Assembly (NCBI GenBank): GCA_963556145.1 | Contig: OY744472.1 | Location: forward strand, 1,302,001-1,366,000 | Length of the DNA: 64,000 nucleotides | DNA from: Hygrocybe punicea | Taxonomy: Eukaryota > Basidiomycota > Agaricomycetes > Agaricales > Hygrophoraceae | Direction: 5' to 3' | Shown: piece by piece, positions 1 to 10,289 of the stretch | Position numbering within the stretch: the stretch's first letter is position 1 | Layout of the letters: each line of letters opens with the position of its first letter | Translations under genes and position numbers: made by a program | Notes under the pieces: generated by a model | What the model saw: only the letters and a program-made list of their open reading frames with translations | What the model was told of the DNA's origin: nothing | The model's database searches: none

Positions 1-760
1 AGTAAGTCAAGTATTATCACTCTCTTGGCCCATTCTCAACACTTTGATTGCATAGGCTGAAAACAAACTTTATAACGTGTACCAAGAGATCCTATGCAAA
101 CATTCACAGTTTTTCTATGTAATGTTGTCCCTTCCACAGCCTGGAGGAGTGCTAGCCTTTAATGGATTGGCAAGCAAAGCTGAAACCTTTAGGGTTGCAC
201 AAGATCATGCCAAAGCCGACAGAGAAGACAGTAGTTCTGATTCAAATGTGCTCTTGATTCCTCACACCTCTCATGAATTTGATTGTCTGTTGGAATGCAT
301 GTTTGGAGAGTATGTCAGTCAGTTGGCATTGTATGAGCTAAAACTAAATTGTAGTGACTTTTTGTGATTACATTCAATCCAGCCAAACATTCAGTTAAAT
401 ACCTGACTGCCATCCTCAAGCTTGGAGAATTTTACCAGGCCCCCAAAGATGGTAGAGTATGCTATACACACATTAGAGAAACATTCTGCTTTCAGTCCCC
501 AGTTGCGCCTGACCCTTGCTCAGAGCTACAGAGTGGCTCAGTGGATTGAACCCACATTTCATCAGCTCATTGACATCCCATTTCTCTCCCTCTCGGACAG
601 TGATATTTCCCAACTGGGATTCCAGGTTTTCATGCTTCTTGCCTGAACACATGCCCGCATTGTCTCCCATCGCCAGACATGCGCTGTGTTATGGATTGCT
701 TCTGCAGCAGGCTCCAGCAACAATCAACTTAACTAGGAGGGGGGGTTTCCAGAGGAGAGA
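1..760 (+). pseudogene. BTB/POZ domain protein, broken copy (N-terminal part)
   Basis: The window opens inside this gene. An intron runs from 2 to 55 (GTAAGT start, TAG end), and the exon from 56 reads as the N-terminal half of an agaricomycete BTB/POZ fold, with a pattern like CKHSQFFYVMLSLPQP followed by an acidic linker and LLIPHTSHEFDCLLECMFG. The BTB C-terminal helices (LTAILKLGEFYQAPK, then YAIHTLEKH and LAQSYRVAQWIEPTF) lie in two different frames that swap near 440, which indicates a frameshift. The next helix is cut by an in-frame TGA at 644-646 before THARIVSHRQTCAV. BTB proteins of this type are large, mostly uncharacterised families in mushrooms. I read this as a decayed gene; the 5' end lies outside the window. 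Confidence 0.7.
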
Positions 761-2339
761 TCAGCAGTTTTCATTGTTGCTTATAACTAAGACAACACTG
801 CTAAGAGGGGGGGTCAAGGTCTAATGTCATTGCGAGCTGTGGGGATTACCCAAAACAAGATGAGTCTGCCCCAAGAACCAGACTAAATGTAAGGAAAAGA
901 AAGAAGAAAAAGTCTGAACCAACAACAAGAACAGTATATATAGTGACTGGTCTTGAGGGGAGGTAAATAGAAATGCAACCATGAAGTTACAACATGTCCA
1001 ACTACACCATGTGTTCACCATAAGGCGCACATGAGGCGTCCTCATGTCGATGTTCTCATGATCCAACTGGAGGCCCAGGTGTCATTGAGGAATAGAGGAG
1101 GTCCAGATAACTTGGATGATTTGTCATCAGATCATGTGATGTGCAGAATTGCCTATTCGGGATCTACACTTGCTGTAATGGGCAAGTGCGCAGTCTGGCA
1201 AGTGTATTGCACAATCAGGTCAAAGAGGGGTATCGTCCAGTGTGGGATTGGTGAAGGGAGTGTCTTGAGGTAGTGTGGATATAGCAGCAAGGTTGGCATG
1301 AAAGAAAACAAAGGAATGTATGGAGGAAAAACCAACTAGGACAGTGGGCTAGTCGAGGTCAGACATGTGAACAGCATAAGCTGTACCAGATGACGATGTC
1401 TGTGTCAATGATGTATTGAGGGATGATGTCTTGTCCTGTGTGTGGAACAATGCAGTCCACCTGATGTCGGTATTCGTCCAAGAAAGGATATTGTTGTAAA
1501 CAAGTGTGGGAGGTATCAAGGTTATAGATGGAAAAGGATAAATGAACATGGGTCCAGGTTTAAAGTCATGGCATGAGTGACAAGCTGTGGGAATAAGATG
1601 TCAGGTACTGCATTGAAATGATGTCGTGTGAACAATACACAAGAGGGGGTAGGTTCACTGTTTTAGGAAGTCGTATGGTCTGTGGTCGAAGTCTGAAAGA
1701 GTGTGCTTTGGTGATGATTGGAATAGAAGGAACAGTGAAATGTCTTGTGATTGAGGATTGTTCAGAGTTTGCATGCAGGTGAGGAATGTCGTCGGATCAT
1801 CAGGGAGGATAATGGTAGGCACAGAATATGAAGGTGGAAACCAAATATCCGGGAATGGCAATTGTCAATTACGTGGTGAGATATTGTTGAGGTGGAAGTT
1901 GGACATATCAATGGCAGAAGGGTTTTGGTGCTGATGTCAAAGATAGATCATAACAAGGTAAAAACCGATAAGGCAATGCTGCCAATGATGATTACGGTAA
2001 TTAGCTGTGTTGGGAGTACAGCCATTGTGAATTGGTTTGTCATGGGATGAAGTCAACAATATGTCAGGGCAAGGGAAAAGACAATAGCGATGATGTCCAT
2101 CGGCAAGGAGATTATTTGGGTACAGCAAGGTCATGTGGATGTGTCCATGGTCGGTCTGGGTTGTTCTAGAAGAAAAGAAGAAACAAGAACAAGAACAAGA
2201 ATAAACAACAATGTCCAAAAGAAGACAAAAGGCAAAGGGGAACAAAAAAGGAAGGTGTGGTAAAGCGGAATTGTCATGGTGTGTACCAGAGTTGGAATCG
2301 GAGTTGCGGAGTTCTATAACTTAACATGCTGTTAGGTCA
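761..2339. other. Non-coding stretch, probable inserted repeat
   Basis: No convincing coding frame on either strand; only short random open frames. Two polypurine runs with seven G residues each (about 737-746 and 804-814) resemble polypurine tracts that sit next to LTRs. The right edge near 2320-2334 ends in a TAACA-type sequence. These suggest an old LTR-derived insertion, but I could not match two LTR copies. Confidence 0.3.
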
Positions 2340-2651
2340 CCTCACGTCATCCATGACCTTGGCTGTATCGATCCAAAGGACTGCACAAAAGCATGGGATC
2401 ATGCTTAGTGGAGAGAAGCAGAGAAACATGGAGTTGCACGTGCGCTGGTTCATCCTGATCGCCGTGTCTCTGGGAGAGATATCTTGTTGAAACTTGGGAG
2501 TTTCAGGCCTGGATGGCAAATGGATAATGAGTGCCTTGAGCTGGACTCTTAGAAAAGTCAAAGGAACCCTGGAACTGAAAAGTAAACTTCTCATGGAGGA
2601 AATGTTCATTGATGAGGCGATCAAGGAGCTCAAATCAGCTTGGAGGAAGTA
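2340..2651 (+). pseudogene. Probable detached C-terminal fragment of the same BTB gene
   Basis: A coding remnant reads DLGCIDPKDCTKAWDHA, then a TAG stop, then WREAEKHGVARALVHPDRR and SGRDILLKLGSF in the same frame. A frameshift near 2550 leads to a helical tail ending in KELKSAWRK and TAA at 2649-2651. A Cys-x5-Cys patch followed by Trp-rich helices is what I expect near the C-terminus of mushroom BTB proteins. That would make about 1.6 kb of DNA between 760 and 2340 an insertion in the gene. The family assignment rests on pattern memory only; it could belong to an unrelated gene. Confidence 0.45.
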
Positions 2652-3168
2652 ACATGATGGATGTGACATGTCATTTTGTTTGGTAGTTTCATGTAAAATA
2701 TTTTTGGCTCAAAGAAAGATTGTTTTGGCTCAAGAAATAAGTAGTGGTGCTCAAGAGAAATAGTTGTGCTTTGAGAGAAATAATTGTGGTTGGGAAGAAA
2801 TAATTTTGGATGAAAATAAATAGTTATGCATGCTCAAACAAATTGTTGGTTCTGAAAGCACTTTTATTTATGGGAACACAGGAAATAGAAGTGGAGATTT
2901 GAATATATAGTATGAAATAATAAATGTGCAAAATGAACCTCATAATATACACTAGTCACCTTATCCGAAAATGTGACTGGATATTGGCATACTATTGGGG
3001 TGTGGGCCATTGCTTTGCTTGGCAGGTTACCCATCCCTTTTTAGTAATGAGAGTATACAAATAATACAGTATTATTACCCTTCTATGATAATAAATATTT
3101 GTGAAGTTATTGATACTTCCTTTATTATTACATACTGATGCTAGTCAGATACCATTCTGAAACCATAC
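2652..3168. other. AT-rich intergenic DNA
   Basis: No gene seen. Repeated short phrases around 2700-2860 (variants of GGCTCAAGAAATAA and GAGAAATAATTGTG) show a decayed tandem array with a period near 30 nt. The rest is AT-rich unique sequence. Confidence 0.4.
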
Positions 3169-3606
3169 TAAGATAGACCTCATCCACAAACAGTTACATC
3201 ACATGAAATGGCATGACAATGAAGTAAAACCTCCGTAGATAACTTTTGGAGATGTTTTAAAAAAATCTGTTCCAGTGAAATGTTCAGAGAGTGGTTCCAG
3301 AGGGATCTGTGTATTCAAAAGTTGGATTTTCAATCATTTGAAGGAGGAGATAGATATTTGGTCTAACCCATCAACCACTGTGACACCTCCATAACACACA
3401 CCAATGGGTTAGACCAAATATCTATCTCCTCCTTCAAATGATTGAAAATCCAACTTTTGAATACACAGATCCCTCTGGAACCACTCTCTGAACATTTCAC
3501 TGGAACAGATTTTTTTTAAACATCTCCAAAAGTTATCTATGGAGGTTTTACTTCATTGTCACGCCATTTCATGTGATGTAACTGTTTGTGGATGAGGTCT
3601 ATCTTA
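3169..3606. mobile_element. Fold-back MITE with 200-nt inverted arms, TA-flanked
   Basis: Two nearly perfect inverted arms (3169-3371 and 3403-3606) flank a 31-nt loop. They differ at about three positions, including one extra T in a poly-T run. The ends read TA-AGATAGACC and GGTCTATCT-TA, so a TA target duplication fits, as for Tc1/mariner-type non-autonomous elements. There is no coding content. Transcription would give a long hairpin RNA. Confidence 0.85.
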
Positions 3607-4431
3607 CAATGATATTAATTGATTATATCCTGTTCCTTCCAATTTGTCATGACCCAATATCAGATCCCAAATTGACATCTTTCATATCAAGTTTGCAGTG
3701 TGCAAGTTGGCAGATATATAACTAACTACTTTACTACTTTATTATTAGTCATAGTTATTCTGAAGATTTTACAGAATATGTAAGTATATCCAGAAATGCT
3801 AAGTATCTGAATTATTTGTCAGGTCAAGAACAACCTCCTGTGAGTACTGTAGAAATAATCCCATGCACAATGATACCAACTGCACTGCTATTGGAACCAC
3901 TTTGGTAAGATTGCTGGTTTTGATGAGTACCAGAATCAACAATATGAATGGTTCAGCTTGTGTACACTGGCAATGCTTCAGATTAAATGAAGCTGGGAAA
4001 TCAGTGAGGCAATGTTCTTGTCAGACAGTTTGATGAGTATTGGACACCTGAACCACTTCCAGCACACATGATCAAGATAGGTGTGGCTCATGGAATTTAT
4101 GGAACAGACAGTGTCTGTTGCACTGCAATGCTGCATACTGTGACTGGGTGACTGGCCAAATGATTTGCTGAAAACCATTCAGCCTATTGTACCAGTATTG
4201 ATGATGTATTAAGTATGATTTGCATTGCAAGGTTATGTAGCAATAGTATAGACCTGTCCAATATACAGGTCATGGTATTGCCCAGCATTGAAGCTGGAAG
4301 ACCATATTATACCTGAGAAATTTGTTGAATGCTGTCTGATACATTGTTTGACCTGTTAAATGAGTCAGCACAGCTTGCATTGTTAATGATGTCAAAGTGC
4401 AAATTAAATATTGCTACATCACAGATACATT
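3607..4431. other. Gene-free AT-rich DNA
   Basis: No gene or clear repeat recognised on either strand; only short chance open frames. It runs up to the target duplication of the next element. Confidence 0.4.
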
Positions 4432-4439
4432 CAATATGT

Positions 4440-5463
4440 TAGTCATATGCACGGGTCACGGGTATGGGTCCGCGCGGGTATGGGTACGGGTAGCCAAATC
4501 AGGACCCGTGATTTACCCGTACCCGGCCGCGGGTCCATGGGTTTTTCACGGGTAGTGTCACGATCCTGTGACATGCGACTTTGACCTCGACTACGCAGCA
4601 ACAGCAAGACCAAACGTAACGAAACAAAGACGGGCGAGGTTAGGGGGAGAAAAGAGCAGCGGGAAGTGGTGCACCCACGCTGCAATAAGTATTTATTTAT
4701 GTTCTATCATACTGACTAACCAGACAACTACAGACACACCACACAACCACGACGACGAACCAACTATGAGGACGGGGACAAAAAGGACGAGGGGATGAGG
4801 ACCGCAACCACAACCACGACAATGGCACCCGCGACAATGGCACCCGCAACGACGGCAAGGCATGACGATTGCAAATGACAACGGCAAGTCACGACGATCG
4901 CAAACAACAACGGCAAGCCAGGGTGATGGCAAACGACAACGGTGGCAAGGGTGGCGGCAACGGACAATGAAGGCAAAGAGAGGAGCAGGTATGTCTTTTA
5001 TTATCATTATACATTGCTACGCTACTGACTACAGCCGCAGATGCTCCCCAACCCCCACGCCCACACCACCCCCCTCAACCAGTGGGCCAACAGCAGATGC
5101 CAAGAGCAGTGCCGGCCATATGACCACCAGACACACCGGCGATGGCATGCCCTCAACCCACCTCGTGAACCAGCGTCACCGTGCCAATCGACACCGGCAC
5201 CGCGTCTGCGAGGATACCACCTAGGAGATGAGGGGGAGACAAGGAGGAGACAAGGAGGCCCACCCACATCACCTCGCGAAGATGCAGCGCAACGTCAATC
5301 GACATCAGTGCTGTGTTTGCGAGGTAATGGGCGGTTGGGCCTTCTGGCATAGACCCGTGGGTAAACCCGCAGGTTACCTGTACCCGTGCCACGGGTATGG
5401 GTTTCCACGGGTGCGGGTACGGGTAGCCGTGGAATACCCACAGGTTACCCGTGCCATTCACTA
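4440..5463. mobile_element. hAT-type non-autonomous element with 8-bp target duplication
   Basis: The termini are inverted: TAGTCATATGCACGGGT at the left, and the right end reads inward as TAGTGAATGGCACGGGT. Both sides carry the same 8-bp direct repeat CAATATGT (4432-4439 and 5464-5471). TAGTG-type termini and an 8-bp duplication are hAT superfamily traits. The first and last about 120 bp are dense arrays of GGGTACGGGT-like motifs on both strands. The centre is rich in ACGGCAA and CAACGAC triplet repeats and has no transposase. Confidence 0.85.
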
Positions 5464-6070
5464 CAATATGTTGGTCGTACAGATGTTTGTGGAAGGGGAA
5501 TGCCCAAGATTAAGGCTGGGACACTGACCGAACACTTTACCGAACACTTCGAACACCTTTGGACCTGTGTGACAAATAATAGTCATTGCTTGCATTATTA
5601 TTAATTCTAATGCACATTATACATGCATCTATATTGCAGATACATTCAATGCATTGGTCATACAGATGTTTGTGCAAGGGGAATGCCCAAGATTAAGGCT
5701 GGGACACCTACTGAACACTTACCGAACATGTTCAATGTGTTTGCTGCGGTATATCTAGTCACACTCATTTACTGACATACACCGAACATGTCCACCAAAC
5801 ACACCGAACATGTTCTTTGTGTTCGGTGCAGTATATCTAGTCACACCGGTTTACTGTCATGCACTGAACATGTCCACAGAAAACCCTGTACAGATGTTTG
5901 TGCAAGGGAATGCCTCAGATTAAGGCTGGGACACCTACCAAACACTCACCAAACACCTTTGGACCTGTGTGACAAGTGTACAATGAACACTGTTCAACCT
6001 CTTTTCATTATCAACAATTCTAATACACACAGTAGATGTAGCTACATGACAGATACCACTGACAAATTGT
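5464..6070 (+). repeat. Degenerate array of about 190-230-bp units
   Basis: At least three imperfect copies of a unit containing CAGATGTTTGTGCAAGG, GGAATGCCCAAGATTAAGGC and TGGGACACC followed by several CCGAACAC variants begin near 5478, 5665 and 5890. The hAT element at 4440-5463 inserted at the start of this array, because its left flank (ACAGATACATTCAATATGT) matches the start of the second unit near 5637. Coding potential is not evident. Confidence 0.65.
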
Positions 6071-6393
6071 TCATTTATACATGGCACATTGCATTACCAA
6101 TGCCTGTGATTATTATAAGACACTGATTGCAATTGCAATACCAACATGATATAACACTACCCATTTCCAAATTGGCTGCTGTGATCCAGCTGCCTTATTG
6201 TTCTTGCTGATTGGGACAACAAATTCTCACACTCAACTCCGCCCAGTCACACAGTTTCATAGTTATTCCCAGGGCTTCAAAATTGTTCCCACGGCTTGGC
6301 AAATTAGAGTGTGACCCTGAGTTGAAAAATCCGCCATATAGAATGATTCCCTTATAGGGACTCATAATTATTTGATCCAAACAATCCTCCTGT

Positions 6394-7242
6394 CACAGGG
6401 TGCACAGTAGCATACCATGTCACACAGTATCTTGAAAGTACTTGACAAGTATACTAAATATCATTACCATAACATTCAACATGGTATTGTAACAGTATTC
6501 AGACATAAACTACAATACTTGTGCCCAAATTCATCTGAAGGTATGAAGGCAAATGAGACTTATACCTTTTCAATAACATCAAGCCTTTTGTTTCACTACT
6601 TTTACTGTATCTACAGCAAAGTACTGTATAGTTCAGATAGAATACTTGCAGCCTAAGATGAATCAAAGTATTAAACCAGTAAGGAAGTTGGGCCACTTTT
6701 ACTATTAGGATACCTTTTGAATCCTATCAAGATACAGTGTGAAATAGTATAGTACTGTTGCCATATTGTGGATTTAAGATACTGTGTCAATACTTTTAAG
6801 ATACTGTTTCAGTACTTTTATTATAATAAAAGTATCTTAAAAGTATTGACACAGTATCTTAAATCCACAATATGGCAACAGTACTATACTATTTCACACT
6901 GTATCTTGATAGGATTCAAAAGGTATCCTAATAGTAAAAGTGGCCCAACTTCCTTACTGGTTTAATACTTTGATTCATCTTAGGCTGCAAGTATTCTATC
7001 CAAACTATACAGTACTTTGCTGTAAATACAGTAAAAGTAGTGAAACAAAAGGCTTGATGTTATTGAAAAGGTATAAGTCTCATTTGCCTTCATACCTTCA
7101 GATGAATTTGAGCACAAGTATTGTAGTTTATGTCTGAATACTGTTACAATACCATGTTGAATGTTATGGTAATGATATTTAGTATACTTGTCAAGTACGT
7201 TCAAGATACTGTGTGACATGGTATGCTACTGTGCACCCTGTG
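6394..7242. mobile_element. Large palindromic MITE, CACAGGGTGC family
   Basis: This 849-bp element is almost entirely one inverted repeat: the left arm 6394-6805 and right arm 6831-7242 match with few differences around a 25-nt AT-rich loop. The termini are CACAGGGTGCACAGTAGCAT and its reverse complement. The flanking triplets are TGT and TGA, so the target duplication is 3 bp and mutated, or shorter. The same terminal family occurs at 38292-38674. The identical protein predicted on both strands is an artefact of the symmetry. Confidence 0.85.
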
Positions 7243-7406
7243 TGATGGTGAAAAAAATGTCAAATTTACAAATCCCCTTGTGTTTAGAGTGTAGTGGATG
7301 TGTATGCCAAACTTGAACAGAAATTAAGATCACAACAACGTAAACAAAGTGAGGCCATCAGTAATGAGTGCAATAATGCGGACAATATCCAATGTGTTCC
7401 AAAGGT

Positions 7407-10078
7407 TCATGAGAACAAACCCTTCACCCTCCCATGAACAACCACCCCATTAAGTTTTATCGATTTCACATCCCCGCTGACCGGTTTAGTTCTCCAAGTT
7501 TCCACCAGAGCCTTGGCCTCTACCGCAGGTATTTTTTCGTCCCGAGTCCCGACCGTGATGTGCAACCTGCCCCCAACAGCAGGCGACAATTGGGAGGCAA
7601 AGTCGTCACCCAAACTTTCTTTTGTCCGCTCAATCCCACCAACAGACTCCACGGTCAAATCGTCCACGGTCGCGGCCATCACACGATCATTCCACACGAT
7701 GCTACCAAGAGTGAACCTGAAAGTCGGCGGGACGGGCAGGCGATTTAGAACCGCGCATTGCTCCCAAAGCTCACTTTCGCTCTGCCGATCATTCTGGTGA
7801 ACAATAGTCACATGAGGGCGTTTAGACACCCTGCCCTTGGCTTTCAATTTCGACCAAAACGTCCGGGATTCCTCCGACAACTCGTCCTCCAGCGCTAGCC
7901 GCTTCTCAATGATATCCTCCAGGTCAACCTCCGGCAGTAACCCAAAATATCTCGGTGTCGACTGCTTCCCAGATGTTTTCTGCGCCTTTGCAGTGACCGC
8001 ATAACCTTTCGCGACGTCGATGGCCTCCATGACCTTTTCAGGACTCGGTTTCTGAACTCCGAGTACTCGCACGCAGCCGTCGACCGCTCGGTCCACGGCC
8101 TCTTCCAGGGTCTCGGCTACGTCCATCTCCACACAAGCGTCGACCTCATCTCCCAAGAGTTCCTCGGTGCTCGTGATGAACTTCCATATGACTTCCTCAT
8201 GCATCCTATTTTGTGCATCCGCCCGCAGGGTTTGATGATTCTCGCCCCGATGGAGGATGCGATCACCACATATTCGGTGGATGGTGGCAGGTGGCTTGTC
8301 CAGAGACCAGTTCAGAGCAAAAAGGCGGACTGGGGGCGAGATTTTGGATGTAGCCTCACGAAGAGCCTCCCGATGTTGCCGAAGATGGTTGTTTCTAGCA
8401 GTTGAAGAGTGGAAGACCTTTTAGAGTGACAATCAAGTGAAGGGTTATCAAGGACTGCCTACTTGTCTGCAATCACCACATTGTGATTTTCAAGTAGCTT
8501 GACGACATTCCTGATGAATGCCGGCCCAGCAGATTTTTTCACCTGGACATCGTCACTCTGTGTATGCCCAAAGCCAAAGAGATGGCTCAGCACGACCGAT
8601 ATGGCGGTTTTGCCTGTAGGACGTCACAGCACCAAAAATTAAGCTGACCTCGCCTGTTCGAACACAAAAGCCACGTACCACACCCCGGGATGGCGACTGG
8701 CACGATGATCGTCTTGCCAAATGTTTGACCTTTCCCCTCCATGGTCACCACCTTGTTGTCACGTTCCTCCCTGGCAACCTTCAAATCCTGTTGCGGTTTC
8801 TCAGCTTCGAGCCACTTTAGGAACCTCTCTCTCGTGCTGATGATCCCCTTCCCCTTCGCGAACTCATCAAACTGCTTCCTGTCCTGCTTAATTTGCTCCG
8901 TAACCCACTTGACGTACAATCGGGTTTCGGGTCGCTTCATCCGCATCCCCGATAGCTTAGCCCCGCTCAGTGGTCCTTTGGTCGATAGTAGAGTTTTCGT
9001 GAGTTCCCGCCAATCACGATACATCATGTACGGTTCGTCAAACTTGACCTTGAAGAAAAATGTGGAGTTGGGCGGGTAGGGTGAGGCGCCGGTCGCCTCT
9101 GTACCTGGTGGCGGCCGAGTAACATGTGTCCGCACGACGAAGCCTTCTACAGGCTCGCCGTTCCATTTGCCTGTCTTTCCCACGTCGTCCGTAAAGGTTT
9201 TCACTTCAGTGATGCTGTCAAGGGTGATAGAGAGCGTCTTGATGAATCCCCATTCCTCAGCAAAGGCATCCACGTCGCATTGCGGAAGGGTCTTGAATGC
9301 CTTGGTCGATTCGTTGATCCCATGGAGATGAAGTCCAGTTTTCTCAGGAGGATAACCAAGGACGTGTTCTTCGAAGGAGTCGTCGCAAAGCTAAGAATAG
9401 GAAAAAAAAAGTTGACCCCGAGATTGATATATAAAAAAGGCAAACATTCACCTCTGCGATGGCTGTCCAGTTGTTCTGCCACAGGGTACTAGCGAGTTGC
9501 TCTTCCGTCTTGCCCTTTTCCGATAGATATTTCCTGAGCCATTGCTCGCCCGCTTCGGCATGGCTGAGCGGCGCGCCGGCGATGGCACCAATTGAGTGTT
9601 TGGACGTGACCAGTAGTTTCGAAGGCGTGAGAGGAGCAATGAAAATAATACATCCATTCGATTTCAGTGAGAGAACGTATGGGGCGCCGGTACGTGCCTC
9701 GAGCGAGGCCCACTACCGTGGAAAATAAATAAACGAGTTGAAGCTGCGGACGACTGACTAACGCACCGTGGTCCATGGCACTTCGCCAATGTTGAAAAAT
9801 TTATCATAGCCCCTTGCAACAATCCTATACCTATGCTCGCCCTCCTTCCCTGCTTCCTGGGGCAGTTCGACAGTGAATATCCCCCTGGCGAGTGTCGGAA
9901 ACGGCGAAGGGATGTCGTAGTACTTGAACTCGTTCATTTTCCAGCTCCGGACCATAATATTCGGTTCACCTGGGGCGGGGTACATCGTTGACTTGACTAG
10001 CCTGCGATTAACATCAGATAACCTGTGGAGATCAGCGATGAGCTGGGAATCTGTATCAGAGTGGGATGGGGGAGCCAT
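7407..10078 (-). CDS. TRL1: Fungal tRNA ligase Trl1 (ligase-kinase-phosphodiesterase)
   Basis: This three-domain enzyme heals and seals exons after tRNA splicing and HAC1/XBP1-type mRNA splicing. Five exons on the minus strand (10078-9767, 9712-9452, 9390-8679, 8613-8463, 8394-7407) join to 807 codons plus stop, close to the roughly 830 residues of yeast Trl1. Exon 1 carries the nucleotidyltransferase lysine in RGYDKFFNIGEVPW, followed by SNGCIIFIAPL. Exons 3-4 join at a kinase P-loop (IPGCGKT), with GG-GTACGT marking the splice. The last exon holds the 2H phosphodiesterase domain with RYFGLLPEVDL and the two catalytic motifs HVTIVH and LHITVG. The start MAPPSH at 10078 was chosen because upstream codons lack conservation. 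It is divergent to EXO70, with 211 bp between start codons. All catalytic signatures look intact. Confidence 0.93.
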
Positions 10079-10289
10079 TGCAGGATATTTTCGGGATTCA
10101 GATCTTGTGGTGAAGAAACGAGAGTATGGGCGACCGAAGGCTTGGTGGCGGAAGACCACCTTTTGCACGCGGAGTAGTTGGAGAATCTTGAATCGGATTT
10201 TTCCCCCTCATCGCCCATTTTATAGAAGTTCCATTGGCGGTACCGTGACTGGCGTGACTACCGACTTAACTCATCCTCGCTACCGCACG
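10079..10289. promoter_or_regulatory. Shared divergent promoter TRL1/EXO70
   Basis: There are 211 bp between the two start codons with no other feature, so both promoters must overlap here. No clear TATA box is seen on either strand. Confidence 0.5.

Noticed and set aside
2353..2669. Minus-strand open frame of 110 codons
   Set aside because: The plus strand carries protein-like text in two frames (DPKDCTKAWDHA, LLMEEMFIDEAIKELKSAW); the minus frame is its shadow.
5464..6070. Degenerate Plavaka transposase remnant
   Set aside because: One frame gives a phrase like VQGECPR reminiscent of VQGWCPK, but the similarity ends after a few residues and is not continued by the rest of the unit.
6417..7219. 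Same 79-residue protein predicted on both strands
   Set aside because: Consequence of palindrome symmetry; AT-rich with no domain.
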